From Marinimicrobium sp050113635 (lineage in GTDB: Bacteria; Pseudomonadota; Gammaproteobacteria; Pseudomonadales; Cellvibrionaceae): a stretch of DNA of 64,000 bases. The stretch lies in contig NZ_JBNJLT010000002.1 of the NCBI RefSeq assembly GCF_050113635.1, forward strand, positions 372,001-436,000, in the 5' to 3' direction. Each line of letters begins with the position of its first letter. Position 1 is the first letter of the stretch. Shown one piece after another: positions 8,035-16,567 of the stretch. The position numbers and the translations under genes were made by a program. The notes under the pieces were generated by a model. That model did not search any database. It was not told the origin of the DNA and was given only the letters and a program-made list of their open reading frames with translations.

Positions 8035-10959
8035 TTAGAAAGTCAAACTGACCCCTAGATTGATTCGGCGGGGAATCGGGAAAACCGCTCCCGGTGTTTC
8101 CGGATCCTGGCTTAGCGTATCGCTCGGTGTAATGGTCAGCAGGTTCTGACCTTGAATGTAGAAACGGCCGGAGGAGGCCCCAATCGCGCCCCAGAAAGAG
8201 TCCGAAGGGGTATAGCCGATGGACAGGTCACGCAGCTTCAAGTACGTCGCGTCCTCCCAGAAGAAGGTAGACTCCCGGGCCTCGTTGTTGTTATCTACCA
8301 ACGTCAGGGCGGGCACATCGCTGCCGCTGTTCTCGGGTGTCCAGGCGCTGAGCACCCGGTCGCCGTAGTTAGAACCGGCGTTCAGGGAGGTAAAGTCCGT
8401 AAAGTTGCGCCAGCCGTTGCGAATCTGTCCACCGGAAATGCCTTGCCAGAACATATTGAAGTCCCAGTTCTCGTAGCGGACCTTAAAGTTGACGCCATAC
8501 ATGAGATCGGGCTCGGTAGCGCCAAAGTATTCCTGATCAGCCTCGGTTATCGCCCCATCGCCATTGAGGTCACGATAGCGAATTCGACCGGGCGCCGCAC
8601 CGGACTGGGTCGCGTGGGCCGACACTTCATCCGCCGACTGAAACAGGCCATCGGCCACATAGCCATACACCGCGTTAATGGACTGTCCCAGAATGGTTTT
8701 ATCGCGACCATTTCCGGGAAACGAATTCACTACATCCGCCGGCAGCGCCACCACTTCGTTTTCAATCGCGGAAAAGTTGCCGGTAATCTCGTACTCAAAG
8801 AAACCCAGGCGAGGTATATCCACACTGTTGGCGTAGGTCAGGGACAGCTCCCAACCGGTGTTTTCAATAGAGCCACCATTAACGATTTGTGAGGCGCCCT
8901 CACCTTCGGTTGCCAGCGGTTGAGTGCGGGTCAGAATATCGTCGGTCGTTTTTTCAAACCAGTCCAACGAACCCCACAAGGTGCCCTGGAACAATTCGAA
9001 ATCCAGCCCGACGTTAGTCTGGGTGGAGGTTTCCCATTTCAAATCCGGGTTACCAATCTGAACCCGGGCGAAGCCGGATGGCAGATTGCCCTGGTCGGCT
9101 CCACTCAGATCATAGGCCGTTCCTTCATCCTGCTCATTGGTGAACAGTGAAGTGGTGGCATAGCGGCTTTCGTAGATGGTATAGGTGGCACGCGTATCGA
9201 TTTCCTGATTACCGTTTTCACCCCAGCTGGCCCGCAACTTCAACTCATCGACAAAGTCGAGGTCGAAGAAGGACTCATCAGAGATAAACCAGCCGGCGGA
9301 AACCGCCGGAAAGGTACCCCAGCGATTGTTCTCGCCAAACCGGGACGATCCGTCGCGACGCACGGTAACGGATGCCAGGTATCGGCCCTCAAAATCGTAA
9401 TCGATCTGGGTAAAATAGGATTGCATGTTCCACGCGTCGCCGCTGCCGAAGACCTCGGCCGACGACGTTCCCTGAGTGAGAAACGCATAGTCCAGATCAT
9501 CCGAGGCGTAACCGCTGTTTCGCCCTTCAAACCCTTCGGTATCGTAATCCACGGTTTCCACACCACCGAGCACTTTCAGAAAATGCCCGCTGGCAAAGTC
9601 CCAGCTGTACTCCGCCGTGTTGGTCCACACCAGAGTGCTGTTCCAGTTATGGTTGGTACTAAGCTGCTCTTCAAAGTTCAGGTTGCCCGCCTGATACGCA
9701 CGGTCGTAATTTCGGTAATAGAATTGACCGTAGTCCAGACCGACATTGGAGCGCAGCAGTAGATCGTCCAGCGGACGGAACTCTAGATACGCGTTGCCCA
9801 CCACGCGATTGTAGGTGTTCTCAATATCCCGGTTCATCGCGATAATTCGTACCGGGTTATCGCGGTCGGTGATACCGGCCGCCGGGCCGCCCCACCCCAT
9901 ACCGTCTTCCGTGCGTATCGGCACAATGGACTGCTGCTCAATGGATAACCCAAGTACGTTGCCCGCCAGATCGTTCACTTTATTGGATGTTTGGTTCGTA
10001 ATGGCAAAATTCTCACCAATGGTCAGGTCCCCATCCATAAAATCGAAACTGGAATTAACGCGCAGCGCCAGTCGTTCGAATTGAGACTTGTCCACCACGC
10101 CCTCGGCGTTGTAGTAACCGAAGGAGGCGTAGACATTCGAGTCGTCGTTGGTTTTTCCCACGGACACGTGCAAATCCTGCACTTCCGCCGTGCGCGTGAC
10201 CGCATCAAACCAGTTAGTATCAGCAGGACGCATAGTCTGCGCTGCATCGAGATATTCCGGCAATTGCACCGCGTTCAACTGCGGATTGCTGTAATCACCA
10301 TTCCAGTCGTAGTTGTACAGCGGGCTGGCGTTGTTGGGATTAGTTCCATCATTAATGGCAGCCTGGAATACAGCCCGGGCACGCTGCTCGGTGGTTAAGG
10401 GGTTCAGGTCGTAGGAGTAATCCTGAAGCGAATGGTTGTAGCTGATGTTCACCCCTTCCGCATCACGGCCTTTCTTCGTGGTAATCACGATCACACCATT
10501 GGCGGCGCGTGCGCCATAAATGCTGCCGGTGGCCGCATCGCGCAACACTTGTATCGAGGCGACGTCATTGGGGTTGAGTTCGTGCATGCCTTTGGTCGTG
10601 GGTACGCCATCAATCACGTACAACGGGTCGTTGAACCCCAGTCCCCCAATACCCTGGCCGCGAATGCGAACCGAAGAGCTGGGATTTGGATTGCCGTCGG
10701 TGGTAATCTGCACGCCGGGCAAACGACCTTGCAGGTTTTGCATAATATTGCCCGATGGCATGTCCGCCACATCATCCAGGTTCACAGAGTCCACAGCGCC
10801 AAGCAGTTTACGCTCCTCGGTCGTGCTATAGCCTGTGACCACAATTTCCTCAAATGCGCGGGGAGCGGCTTCGTCGTTCGCGTTGTCGACCTGGGCGGTG
10901 GCAAGCCCGGGCGATATCGCGCAGGCCAGTGCGCTCAATGTAAACAGTGAGTGCTTCAT
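8035..10959 (-). CDS. SusC/RagA family TonB-linked outer-membrane receptor
   Basis: Outer-membrane importer for oligosaccharides. The 974-residue protein has a signal peptide (about 1-22, ending GLATA), a TonB-box-like stretch EEIVVTGY (37-44) and a plug domain. The plug carries the SusC signatures VRIRG (97-101), DPLYVIDGVP (111-120) and VLRDAATGSIYGARAANG (138-155). A beta barrel follows, ending in ISLGVSLTF-type aromatic C terminus (LGVSLTF). The carboxypeptidase-like N-terminal domain common in Bacteroidetes SusC is absent, so the TonB box is near the mature N terminus. It is preceded by GAGGAC and followed by SusD. The upstream GH32-like lipoprotein is in the same direction, 99 bp away. 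Confidence 0.94.
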   Translation of the reverse strand: MKHSLFTLSALACAISPGLATAQVDNANDEAAPRAFEEIVVTGYSTTEERKLLGAVDSVNLDDVADMPSGNIMQNLQGRLPGVQITTDGNPNPSSSVRIRGQGIGGLGFNDPLYVIDGVPTTKGMHELNPNDVASIQVLRDAATGSIYGARAANGVIVITTKKGRDAEGVNISYNHSLQDYSYDLNPLTTEQRARAVFQAAINDGTNPNNASPLYNYDWNGDYSNPQLNAVQLPEYLDAAQTMRPADTNWFDAVTRTAEVQDLHVSVGKTNDDSNVYASFGYYNAEGVVDKSQFERLALRVNSSFDFMDGDLTIGENFAITNQTSNKVNDLAGNVLGLSIEQQSIVPIRTEDGMGWGGPAAGITDRDNPVRIIAMNRDIENTYNRVVGNAYLEFRPLDDLLLRSNVGLDYGQFYYRNYDRAYQAGNLNFEEQLSTNHNWNSTLVWTNTAEYSWDFASGHFLKVLGGVETVDYDTEGFEGRNSGYASDDLDYAFLTQGTSSAEVFGSGDAWNMQSYFTQIDYDFEGRYLASVTVRRDGSSRFGENNRWGTFPAVSAGWFISDESFFDLDFVDELKLRASWGENGNQEIDTRATYTIYESRYATTSLFTNEQDEGTAYDLSGADQGNLPSGFARVQIGNPDLKWETSTQTNVGLDFELFQGTLWGSLDWFEKTTDDILTRTQPLATEGEGASQIVNGGSIENTGWELSLTYANSVDIPRLGFFEYEITGNFSAIENEVVALPADVVNSFPGNGRDKTILGQSINAVYGYVADGLFQSADEVSAHATQSGAAPGRIRYRDLNGDGAITEADQEYFGATEPDLMYGVNFKVRYENWDFNMFWQGISGGQIRNGWRNFTDFTSLNAGSNYGDRVLSAWTPENSGSDVPALTLVDNNNEARESTFFWEDATYLKLRDLSIGYTPSDSFWGAIGASSGRFYIQGQNLLTITPSDTLSQDPETPGAVFPIPRRINLGVSLTF

Positions 10960-11017
10960 AAAAATGTCCTCGTGCTTATTTATTGTTAACCGTCAATTAT
11001 TATGAGAGTGGCGTAAA

Positions 11018-11043
11018 GCCGCCCCACTGTTTTGTGCGGCGGC
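11018..11043 (-). terminator. Hairpin between the GH32-like gene and the SusC gene
   Basis: The arms GCCGCCCCAC and GTGCGGCGGC pair with one mismatch around TGTTTT. Read leftward it is followed by only three T bases, so it is at best a partial terminator. It could lower expression of susCD relative to the upstream gene or protect a processed end. Confidence 0.4.
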
Positions 11044-11058
11044 GCTCAGAACACACTC

Positions 11059-13785
11059 TTATTGATAAATCTCGGCGCTGATTACATTCAGGCCATCACC
11101 GGAAAAAAGGCCGACCTCGTAGGCATTCATATCGTAGAAGCGGAAAGTCAACGCCCGGAACTCGTTGATATAGAGAACACCGTATTCATTGATCGGGTCC
11201 AACAGCAGGTCCAGCGTCACGACAGGGTCGTTCAGGGGCACGGCAACGCGTGGGTCATTCGGGTTGTCGGCATCGCTGTCGAGGTGAAACCGCGCCTCGT
11301 TATCCGCCGTGGAGAGGGAAACAAATGCTTGCTGACCGTTATCGGGGCGGCGGAACTGAATACCGAACGATTCAGCCGCAGGGTAGCCGTCCAACTCTAT
11401 GTGCCACCGCGTCAGCGCCTGGGGCGACATCAGCGTAAACGCACCGTCGCCCGACACACTGAAGCCGCTGCCGTTCTCCGTAACGGTGCCGCGCTGCCAC
11501 GCGAGACCCACGCTTTGGCCACTGTCCAACTGGGTACTGATCAAGTCCGGCATTTTGACAGACAGGTCACCATTGGAATTGCGATACAATTCATGGGAAA
11601 CCAGATCTCCGCCCCAGCGGAACAAACCGCTGTCGGCCTTGCCGAGCTTGTGCGGCACCCAGCCAAACAACAGCTTCTCATCGTTCGGTCCCGCAGAGCG
11701 CCCCGCGTAGTAACCCCGGCCATCCAACGCATCGTAATCGGGATATTCCCATCCCCCTGCGCCATCGGCGACCAAATGGCGCACTTGGCGGGAGGCATCA
11801 CGCTGATCGGAGTACAGCAGGAACGGATGATCATCGAGCATTAACAAGTCTGGCACTTCCAGATTCAAGTCAGAGGTTTCCTGGTACAACGGCGGCTGTG
11901 GTGTCCAGGTATCGAGGTCGTCTGACGTGTACAAACCGATCGCGGCTTGATCGTTGTAGCGGGAAGTCAGCAACATCCAATAGGCATTGTCATCCGCATT
12001 CCAGAATACCCAGGGATCGCGGAAGTCGTAATCGCTATAGCCATTCGTTCCGGTGAAGGTCCGCTCGGGCTGCTTCATCCAGCTGTCGCTCGTCACCTCA
12101 CCGGCAACGGCTTTCATCACTGCTTCCACCGGGGTGATGGTCTGGTTATGCCCGGTGTAGAACAGATGATACTCACCCGTATCATCTTTGATCACACTGC
12201 CCGAGCCGGTCCAGTTATCCTGGCTGTCGGCGGCATCGCCCACCGGCAACACTTCGCGCGGTGCCGTGAAGCTGGTCAAGTCATCGGTGGAGGCAAGATA
12301 CCAGGGATGACGCCCATCATCGTGCAGATAAAACACGTGATAGGTGCCGTTTTCATAGTAAGGGTTCGGATCTCCCATTCTCAAGCGCGAGGCGGGCGTA
12401 CCGGGAATCACATTGGATACCACACTCCCCTCAACGGGTGTCTCCGCCGCTTTGTCAGCCGCGCGAAACTCATCGGCCATAATATAAGCCAACGCCTCAT
12501 CCGCCCCGTCGTCCGGGTGGTTATCGATGAATTCGACAATCGCCCGATGCCCTTTCAGAGCCGACACATCCCAGGTGACCCAGGACACACTGTCTACCTG
12601 GTCATCGCCACTCGCCTGGCGCACCACTTCGCCATTGACGCGAAGCATCACAGCCGTCGCCCGAGGCTGATCGTAGGCATTGCTGCCACCGCCAATCAGG
12701 AAGTTAATAAAATTACGGCCAATCACAAACTCCGGCGATGCCACCCGCCCCACGGCTGACCAGCCCAGGAAATACCCGGCGCTGCCGTCACTGTCAAACG
12801 CTTCACCAAAACTTGCGAACACACGTTCACCCTGCGCACCATTCACACTGGCGGCCCACTCGCCTCCATTAAGCGTGACCAGATCACCAGTTACACCAAA
12901 GCCGTGCTCCTGGTAGGTATTGAATTGAGCGCAACAGAATTCAAAGTTGGCGATGTTCTGATCCGATCCGGGCCGCGTAAATAGCGGCAGGCCTTCGGTC
13001 GCGGGCGCATCGGTGTACACCAGTTCTACCGATCCATCACCGGTAAGGCCCGATGGCGTTGTCGCCGCCGACGAACTCGCTTCAATGTGATCGACCAGAA
13101 TAAACCGCAAATTACCGTCATCTCCCTGATCGTCGTGGCCATCCATGATTTCAATTTGCCCGGTCTGGCCAATGAACTCTCCCACCTCCCAGGTTACCGG
13201 AGAAAGCGACGCTTCCTGGCCGTTGCCTGTCGCGTGACGAACCACTTCACCGCCCACACGCAACACCACCGCCGTGGGCCGTTCGCTGTCATACGTATTA
13301 AGGCCACCACCGGCCAGGAAATTAATGTAACGGGCGGGAATCTCGAATTCCGGTGTCGTCAAAGAGCCTGTCAGCTCCCAGCCTTTCCACTCGGCTGATG
13401 TGTCCTCTTCATCGTCAAAGCCATCACCATAACTGGCAAACACGCGCTCGCCCTGAGCGCCGTCGATACCCTCGGCCCAATGCCCACCATCGAGCATTTG
13501 CACCACACCGGATGCCGCAAATCCATGGGCTTCATAGGTGCCAAACTGGCTGCAGCAAAATTCAAACCCGGCGTGCTCAAAAAGCAATTGTGCGGGGTAG
13601 TCCGGCCATTCACTGGCACTGGAGGAACTGCTGGATTGACTGGAAGAGGTACTGGACGCCTCACCGATCTGAATGACGCTTTCCGGCGGTCGGTCCGCCG
13701 CGCCGGTCTTACAGCCACTCAGTGCGATCCCGAGAATCATTGCTGTGGCAGGCACCCACTTTGGTTCATTATCGTTTTTCATCAT
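11059..13785 (-). CDS. Surface lipoprotein with duplicated beta domains and GH32-like glycosidase domain
   Basis: Likely levan- or inulin-degrading enzyme at the cell surface. The 908 residues start with a lipoprotein signal (lipobox LSGC, Cys25) and a poly-Ser linker (44-57). Two related domains follow, at about 73-235 and 281-441. Each has FEFCC, then GERVFAS, INFL and an Asp-rich end; such domains occur before GH32 levanases. The catalytic part shows GDPNP (Asp472, nucleophile position), RDP (589-591) and EVPDL (Glu643, acid/base position), where most GH32 enzymes have WMNDPNG and EC. A C-terminal beta sandwich ends the chain. GH32-like assignment is good; exact activity is open. It is the first gene before susC-susD. 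Confidence 0.85.
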   Translation of the reverse strand: MMKNDNEPKWVPATAMILGIALSGCKTGAADRPPESVIQIGEASSTSSSQSSSSSSASEWPDYPAQLLFEHAGFEFCCSQFGTYEAHGFAASGVVQMLDGGHWAEGIDGAQGERVFASYGDGFDDEEDTSAEWKGWELTGSLTTPEFEIPARYINFLAGGGLNTYDSERPTAVVLRVGGEVVRHATGNGQEASLSPVTWEVGEFIGQTGQIEIMDGHDDQGDDGNLRFILVDHIEASSSAATTPSGLTGDGSVELVYTDAPATEGLPLFTRPGSDQNIANFEFCCAQFNTYQEHGFGVTGDLVTLNGGEWAASVNGAQGERVFASFGEAFDSDGSAGYFLGWSAVGRVASPEFVIGRNFINFLIGGGSNAYDQPRATAVMLRVNGEVVRQASGDDQVDSVSWVTWDVSALKGHRAIVEFIDNHPDDGADEALAYIMADEFRAADKAAETPVEGSVVSNVIPGTPASRLRMGDPNPYYENGTYHVFYLHDDGRHPWYLASTDDLTSFTAPREVLPVGDAADSQDNWTGSGSVIKDDTGEYHLFYTGHNQTITPVEAVMKAVAGEVTSDSWMKQPERTFTGTNGYSDYDFRDPWVFWNADDNAYWMLLTSRYNDQAAIGLYTSDDLDTWTPQPPLYQETSDLNLEVPDLLMLDDHPFLLYSDQRDASRQVRHLVADGAGGWEYPDYDALDGRGYYAGRSAGPNDEKLLFGWVPHKLGKADSGLFRWGGDLVSHELYRNSNGDLSVKMPDLISTQLDSGQSVGLAWQRGTVTENGSGFSVSGDGAFTLMSPQALTRWHIELDGYPAAESFGIQFRRPDNGQQAFVSLSTADNEARFHLDSDADNPNDPRVAVPLNDPVVTLDLLLDPINEYGVLYINEFRALTFRFYDMNAYEVGLFSGDGLNVISAEIYQ

Positions 13786-13935
13786 CGTTGCCTCGCTGTC
13801 ACTCTTGACAGTCTTTCCTCCCAGTCGGAAGGCGCAATCAGAGTGTTATTCGTTATAGGAATGCGTATTGGCTCCGGGCTCATTCGAGCTTCGGTCATTC
13901 TAAATTACAGAATCATTTAAACCATTTCAACTTTT

Positions 13936-13956
13936 TTATTAACTTTGTGTTAATAA
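13936..13956. promoter_or_regulatory. 21-bp perfect palindrome, candidate ROK operator
   Basis: Half-sites TTATTAAC and GTTAATAA are exact inverted copies separated by TTTGT. The element lies just upstream of a TATAAT box, covering the place of its -35 region. AT-rich palindromes of this size are typical for ROK (NagC/Mlc/XylR) repressors. The repressor assignment is inference. Confidence 0.6.
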
Positions 13957-13976
13957 TTTTTTCGGCAAAAAACCCT

Positions 13977-13982
13977 TATAAT
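13977..13982 (+). promoter_or_regulatory. Candidate -10 box for the fructokinase operon
   Basis: An exact TATAAT lies 134 bp before the fructokinase start, with the 21-bp palindrome immediately upstream. No good -35 hexamer is found at 16-18 bp, which would fit a regulated promoter. Confidence 0.45.
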
Positions 13983-13990
13983 ATGCAAAT

Positions 13991-14009
13991 TATGGCTATA
14001 TATCCCATA
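13991..14009. promoter_or_regulatory. Second inverted repeat, near the predicted transcription start
   Basis: TATGG and CCATA flank nine bases centred on TATATA. It lies about 9 bp after the TATAAT box, where a repressor site would block initiation. The arms are short, so this is weaker evidence than the 21-bp palindrome. Confidence 0.3.
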
Positions 14010-14115
14010 CCTGCACCATATTGACTATTATATTTAACCGTGATTTACTTAGTTGAAAGGCGGCGCCCAGCAAGCCGTGCTTATACAAACATAATGGATA
14101 ACAGCGAGATTCAAC

Positions 14116-15045
14116 GTGAAGTCATTACCTACTTTGCTCGGCGGCATTGAGGCCGGGGGAACCAAGTTCAACTGCGCCCTGGGCGTGGCGCCCGACCAGA
14201 TTCTGGAGCGAGCCAGCTTCGCCACGACCACGCCGGCAGACACTCTGGAAGCGGTGCACCGTTTCTTCCAGCACGCTCAAACCCGGCACGGCACCCTGTC
14301 GGCGCTGGGCATTGCCTGCTTCGGCCCAGTGGACCTCGACCCGTCTTCCCCCACGTACGGATTCATTACCAACACCCCGAAAGCGCATTGGTCGAACACC
14401 GATATTCTCGGCGGACTGACCGATCGCCTTGGCGTTCCGGCCGCTTTCGATACCGATGTCAATGGTTCTGCACTGGGGGAAGGAACGCTCGGGGCCGCAC
14501 GCGGACTGGACGATTACCTTTATGTCACCATCGGCACCGGTATCGGCGCTGGCGTGGTGGCGAATGGCCGCCCAATCAAAGGCGCCATGCACCCCGAGGT
14601 CGGTCACCTGCTTGTGCCCCGCGACGCCGAGCGCGACCCATTCCCCGGCGCTTGCCCTTTCCACGGAGACTGTATTGAGGGATTGGCTGCCGGCCCCGCA
14701 CTGGAGAAACGGTGGGGGCAAAAAGCCGAAACGTTCTCGCCCGACCACCCCGCCTGGGAGCTTCAGGCCGAATACCTGGCCACTTTGTGCTGGAATCTCA
14801 CAGTGACGTACTCACCCCAACGCATCATCCTCGGTGGCGGCGTGATGGGCCAGGCGCACCTGTTTCCGCGCATTCATGAACATTTCCAGCGCATCCGGCA
14901 GGGCTATCCCTGTGGCCGCGCCGCGAGCACGGCGCATACCTATATTGTGCCGCCGGGGCTGGCGGGGCGATCCGGCGAGGCCGGGGCGCTATTGATGGCT
15001 CGCGCCGCACTGCCCGCATCGCACACGGCCAGCGCCGCCATGTAG
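14116..15045 (+). CDS. ROK family fructokinase
   Basis: Phosphorylates intracellular fructose (possibly also other hexoses) with ATP. The 309-residue protein opens with GGIEAGGTKFNCALG (about 9-23), the ATP-binding motif typical of ROK fructokinases. It also has the zinc-binding pattern HPEVGHLL followed by CPFHGDCIEG, and YVTIGTGIGAGVV. The start is GTG at 14116 with a weak GAGA site. It is the first gene of the rightward arm, followed by the MFS porter after 97 bp. Fructokinase rather than glucokinase is supported by the EAGGTKF motif and the GH32 genes nearby. Confidence 0.88.
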   Translation: MKSLPTLLGGIEAGGTKFNCALGVAPDQILERASFATTTPADTLEAVHRFFQHAQTRHGTLSALGIACFGPVDLDPSSPTYGFITNTPKAHWSNTDILGGLTDRLGVPAAFDTDVNGSALGEGTLGAARGLDDYLYVTIGTGIGAGVVANGRPIKGAMHPEVGHLLVPRDAERDPFPGACPFHGDCIEGLAAGPALEKRWGQKAETFSPDHPAWELQAEYLATLCWNLTVTYSPQRIILGGGVMGQAHLFPRIHEHFQRIRQGYPCGRAASTAHTYIVPPGLAGRSGEAGALLMARAALPASHTASAAM

Positions 15046-15142
15046 CTGGAAGGTTATTGCGTCAGCTACGGCCTGGCACGAACACGTCGAGCCACATCAC
15101 TGACTCATGAACTTCAAACAATAAATCCATCGAGGTTCCAAC

Positions 15143-16534
15143 ATGAACAATGCCCAAGGGCACACGCCCCGCCGATCTCATCGCGTGGTTATTTTCAGCA
15201 CCGTCGTCGCCGCCCTCGGGGGTCTGCTTTTCGGTTTCGATACCGCCGTGATTTCCGGCACAACCAGTGCCCTTGAGCGCGAGTTCGAGCTGAGCAGCAA
15301 CGGCTTGGGGTTCACGGTAGCCATTGCACTGATCGGCACCGTGCTGGGGGCATTACTGGTGGGGCGGCCCGCTGACCTGCTCGGCCGCAAACGCTCGCTA
15401 ATGGTCATTGCCGCGCTGTATCTTATCTCCGCCGTGGGCAGCGCCGCCGCTACTGTCTGGCTGGAGTTCCTGGCGTTTCGCTTTATCGGCGGCCTGGCGG
15501 TAGGCGCCGCCTCAGTGGTCGCCCCCATGTACATTGCGGAAATCGCGCCCGCCGCTATGCGCGGACGGTTGGTGGCCATCAATCAGTTGAATGTGGTCGG
15601 TGGCATTTTGCTGGCCTTTATTTCCAACTACCTGATCGGGCTGACCCTGGACGATTCTGTGGCCTGGCGCTGGATGTTGGGCGTGGAGGCCATCCCGGCC
15701 GCGTTGTTTCTGGGCCTGCTGTTCCTGATTCCCTACAGCCCCCGCTGGCTGGTGAAACAAGGTCGAACAACCGAAGCCCGAGCCGTGCTGGAGAAAATGG
15801 GCGAGCGCAATATTGACCATGAACTTCGCGACATTGAGCGATCACTGCAAAACGGTGATTCCGAACCTTCCGATACGCTGTTTCAGAAGCGCTACCTGCT
15901 CCCGGTGTTCTGCGCCTGGTCCATTGCCATGTTTAATCAGCTATCCGGTATCAACGCTCTGATGTATTACGCCCCTCGCATTTTTGAAAGCGCGGGCTTC
16001 AGCGAGGAAGCGTCACTGCTTCAAGCCGTACTGATCGGCGGCACCAATTTTCTGTTCACCGCTCTCGCCCTGTTCATGATTGATCGTTTCGGCCGCCGTC
16101 CCCTGTTGTTTATCGGCTCGATCGGCACCGCTGTTTCCCTGTTTCTTGTGGGCGCGCTGTTTATGGCTGAAAACGCGTCCGGTCATCTCATTCTAATCGG
16201 ATTGCTGGGATTCATTGCGGCGTTCGCCATCTCGCAAGGGGCGGTCATCTGGGTCTTTATTTCGGAAATTTTCCCCAACCGTGTGCGAGCCAAAGGGCAG
16301 GCGCTGGGCAGCTTTACGCACTGGTTTATGGCGGCTGCGGTCTCCTGGCTGTTTCCGGTATTCGCTGAGGGTCTCGGCGGCCTGGTGTTTATTTTCTTTG
16401 GTTTGATGATGGCCTTGCAGTTTGTGTTTGTCTGGAAAATCATGCCTGAAACCAAAGGAACATCGCTGGAAAATCTCGAGCATGCGCTGGATGTCCGCAA
16501 CGCTACACCCCGCCATGCCACCTCAAACCATTAA
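15143..16534 (+). CDS. Sugar-porter family MFS transporter, probable fructose uptake
   Basis: Inner-membrane sugar:proton symporter of 463 residues with about 12 membrane helices. Family signatures are clear: FGFDTAVISGT in the first helix, GRPADLLGRKRSL, YIAEIAPAAMRGRLVAINQL, PYSPRWLVKQGR, DRFGRRPLL and PETKGTSLE near the C terminus. A GAGGT site precedes the ATG. It stands between the fructokinase and the GH32 gene, which points to fructose or sucrose as substrate; the sequence alone does not fix it. Confidence 0.92.
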   Translation: MNNAQGHTPRRSHRVVIFSTVVAALGGLLFGFDTAVISGTTSALEREFELSSNGLGFTVAIALIGTVLGALLVGRPADLLGRKRSLMVIAALYLISAVGSAAATVWLEFLAFRFIGGLAVGAASVVAPMYIAEIAPAAMRGRLVAINQLNVVGGILLAFISNYLIGLTLDDSVAWRWMLGVEAIPAALFLGLLFLIPYSPRWLVKQGRTTEARAVLEKMGERNIDHELRDIERSLQNGDSEPSDTLFQKRYLLPVFCAWSIAMFNQLSGINALMYYAPRIFESAGFSEEASLLQAVLIGGTNFLFTALALFMIDRFGRRPLLFIGSIGTAVSLFLVGALFMAENASGHLILIGLLGFIAAFAISQGAVIWVFISEIFPNRVRAKGQALGSFTHWFMAAAVSWLFPVFAEGLGGLVFIFFGLMMALQFVFVWKIMPETKGTSLENLEHALDVRNATPRHATSNH

Positions 16535-16567
16535 CAACATAACGATACCGATAGTGAGGTTTATTGT

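Larger units (their letters stand above)
13786..14115. promoter_or_regulatory. Divergent promoter region of the fructan locus
   Basis: A 330-bp, strongly AT-rich gap between the leftward GH32-like gene and the rightward fructokinase. It contains two inverted repeats (13936-13956 and 13991-14009) and a TATAAT box between them. No small gene was found. Shared control of both arms by the ROK repressor encoded at 18240-19460 is inferred from position. Confidence 0.7.

Noticed and set aside
10990..11010. Shared TTATTATGAG sequence before susC and before the ROK gene (about 19496)
   Set aside because: A 10-base match that reads as CATAAT on the minus strand in both; likely just two -10-like boxes, with no good -35, and too short to call an operator.
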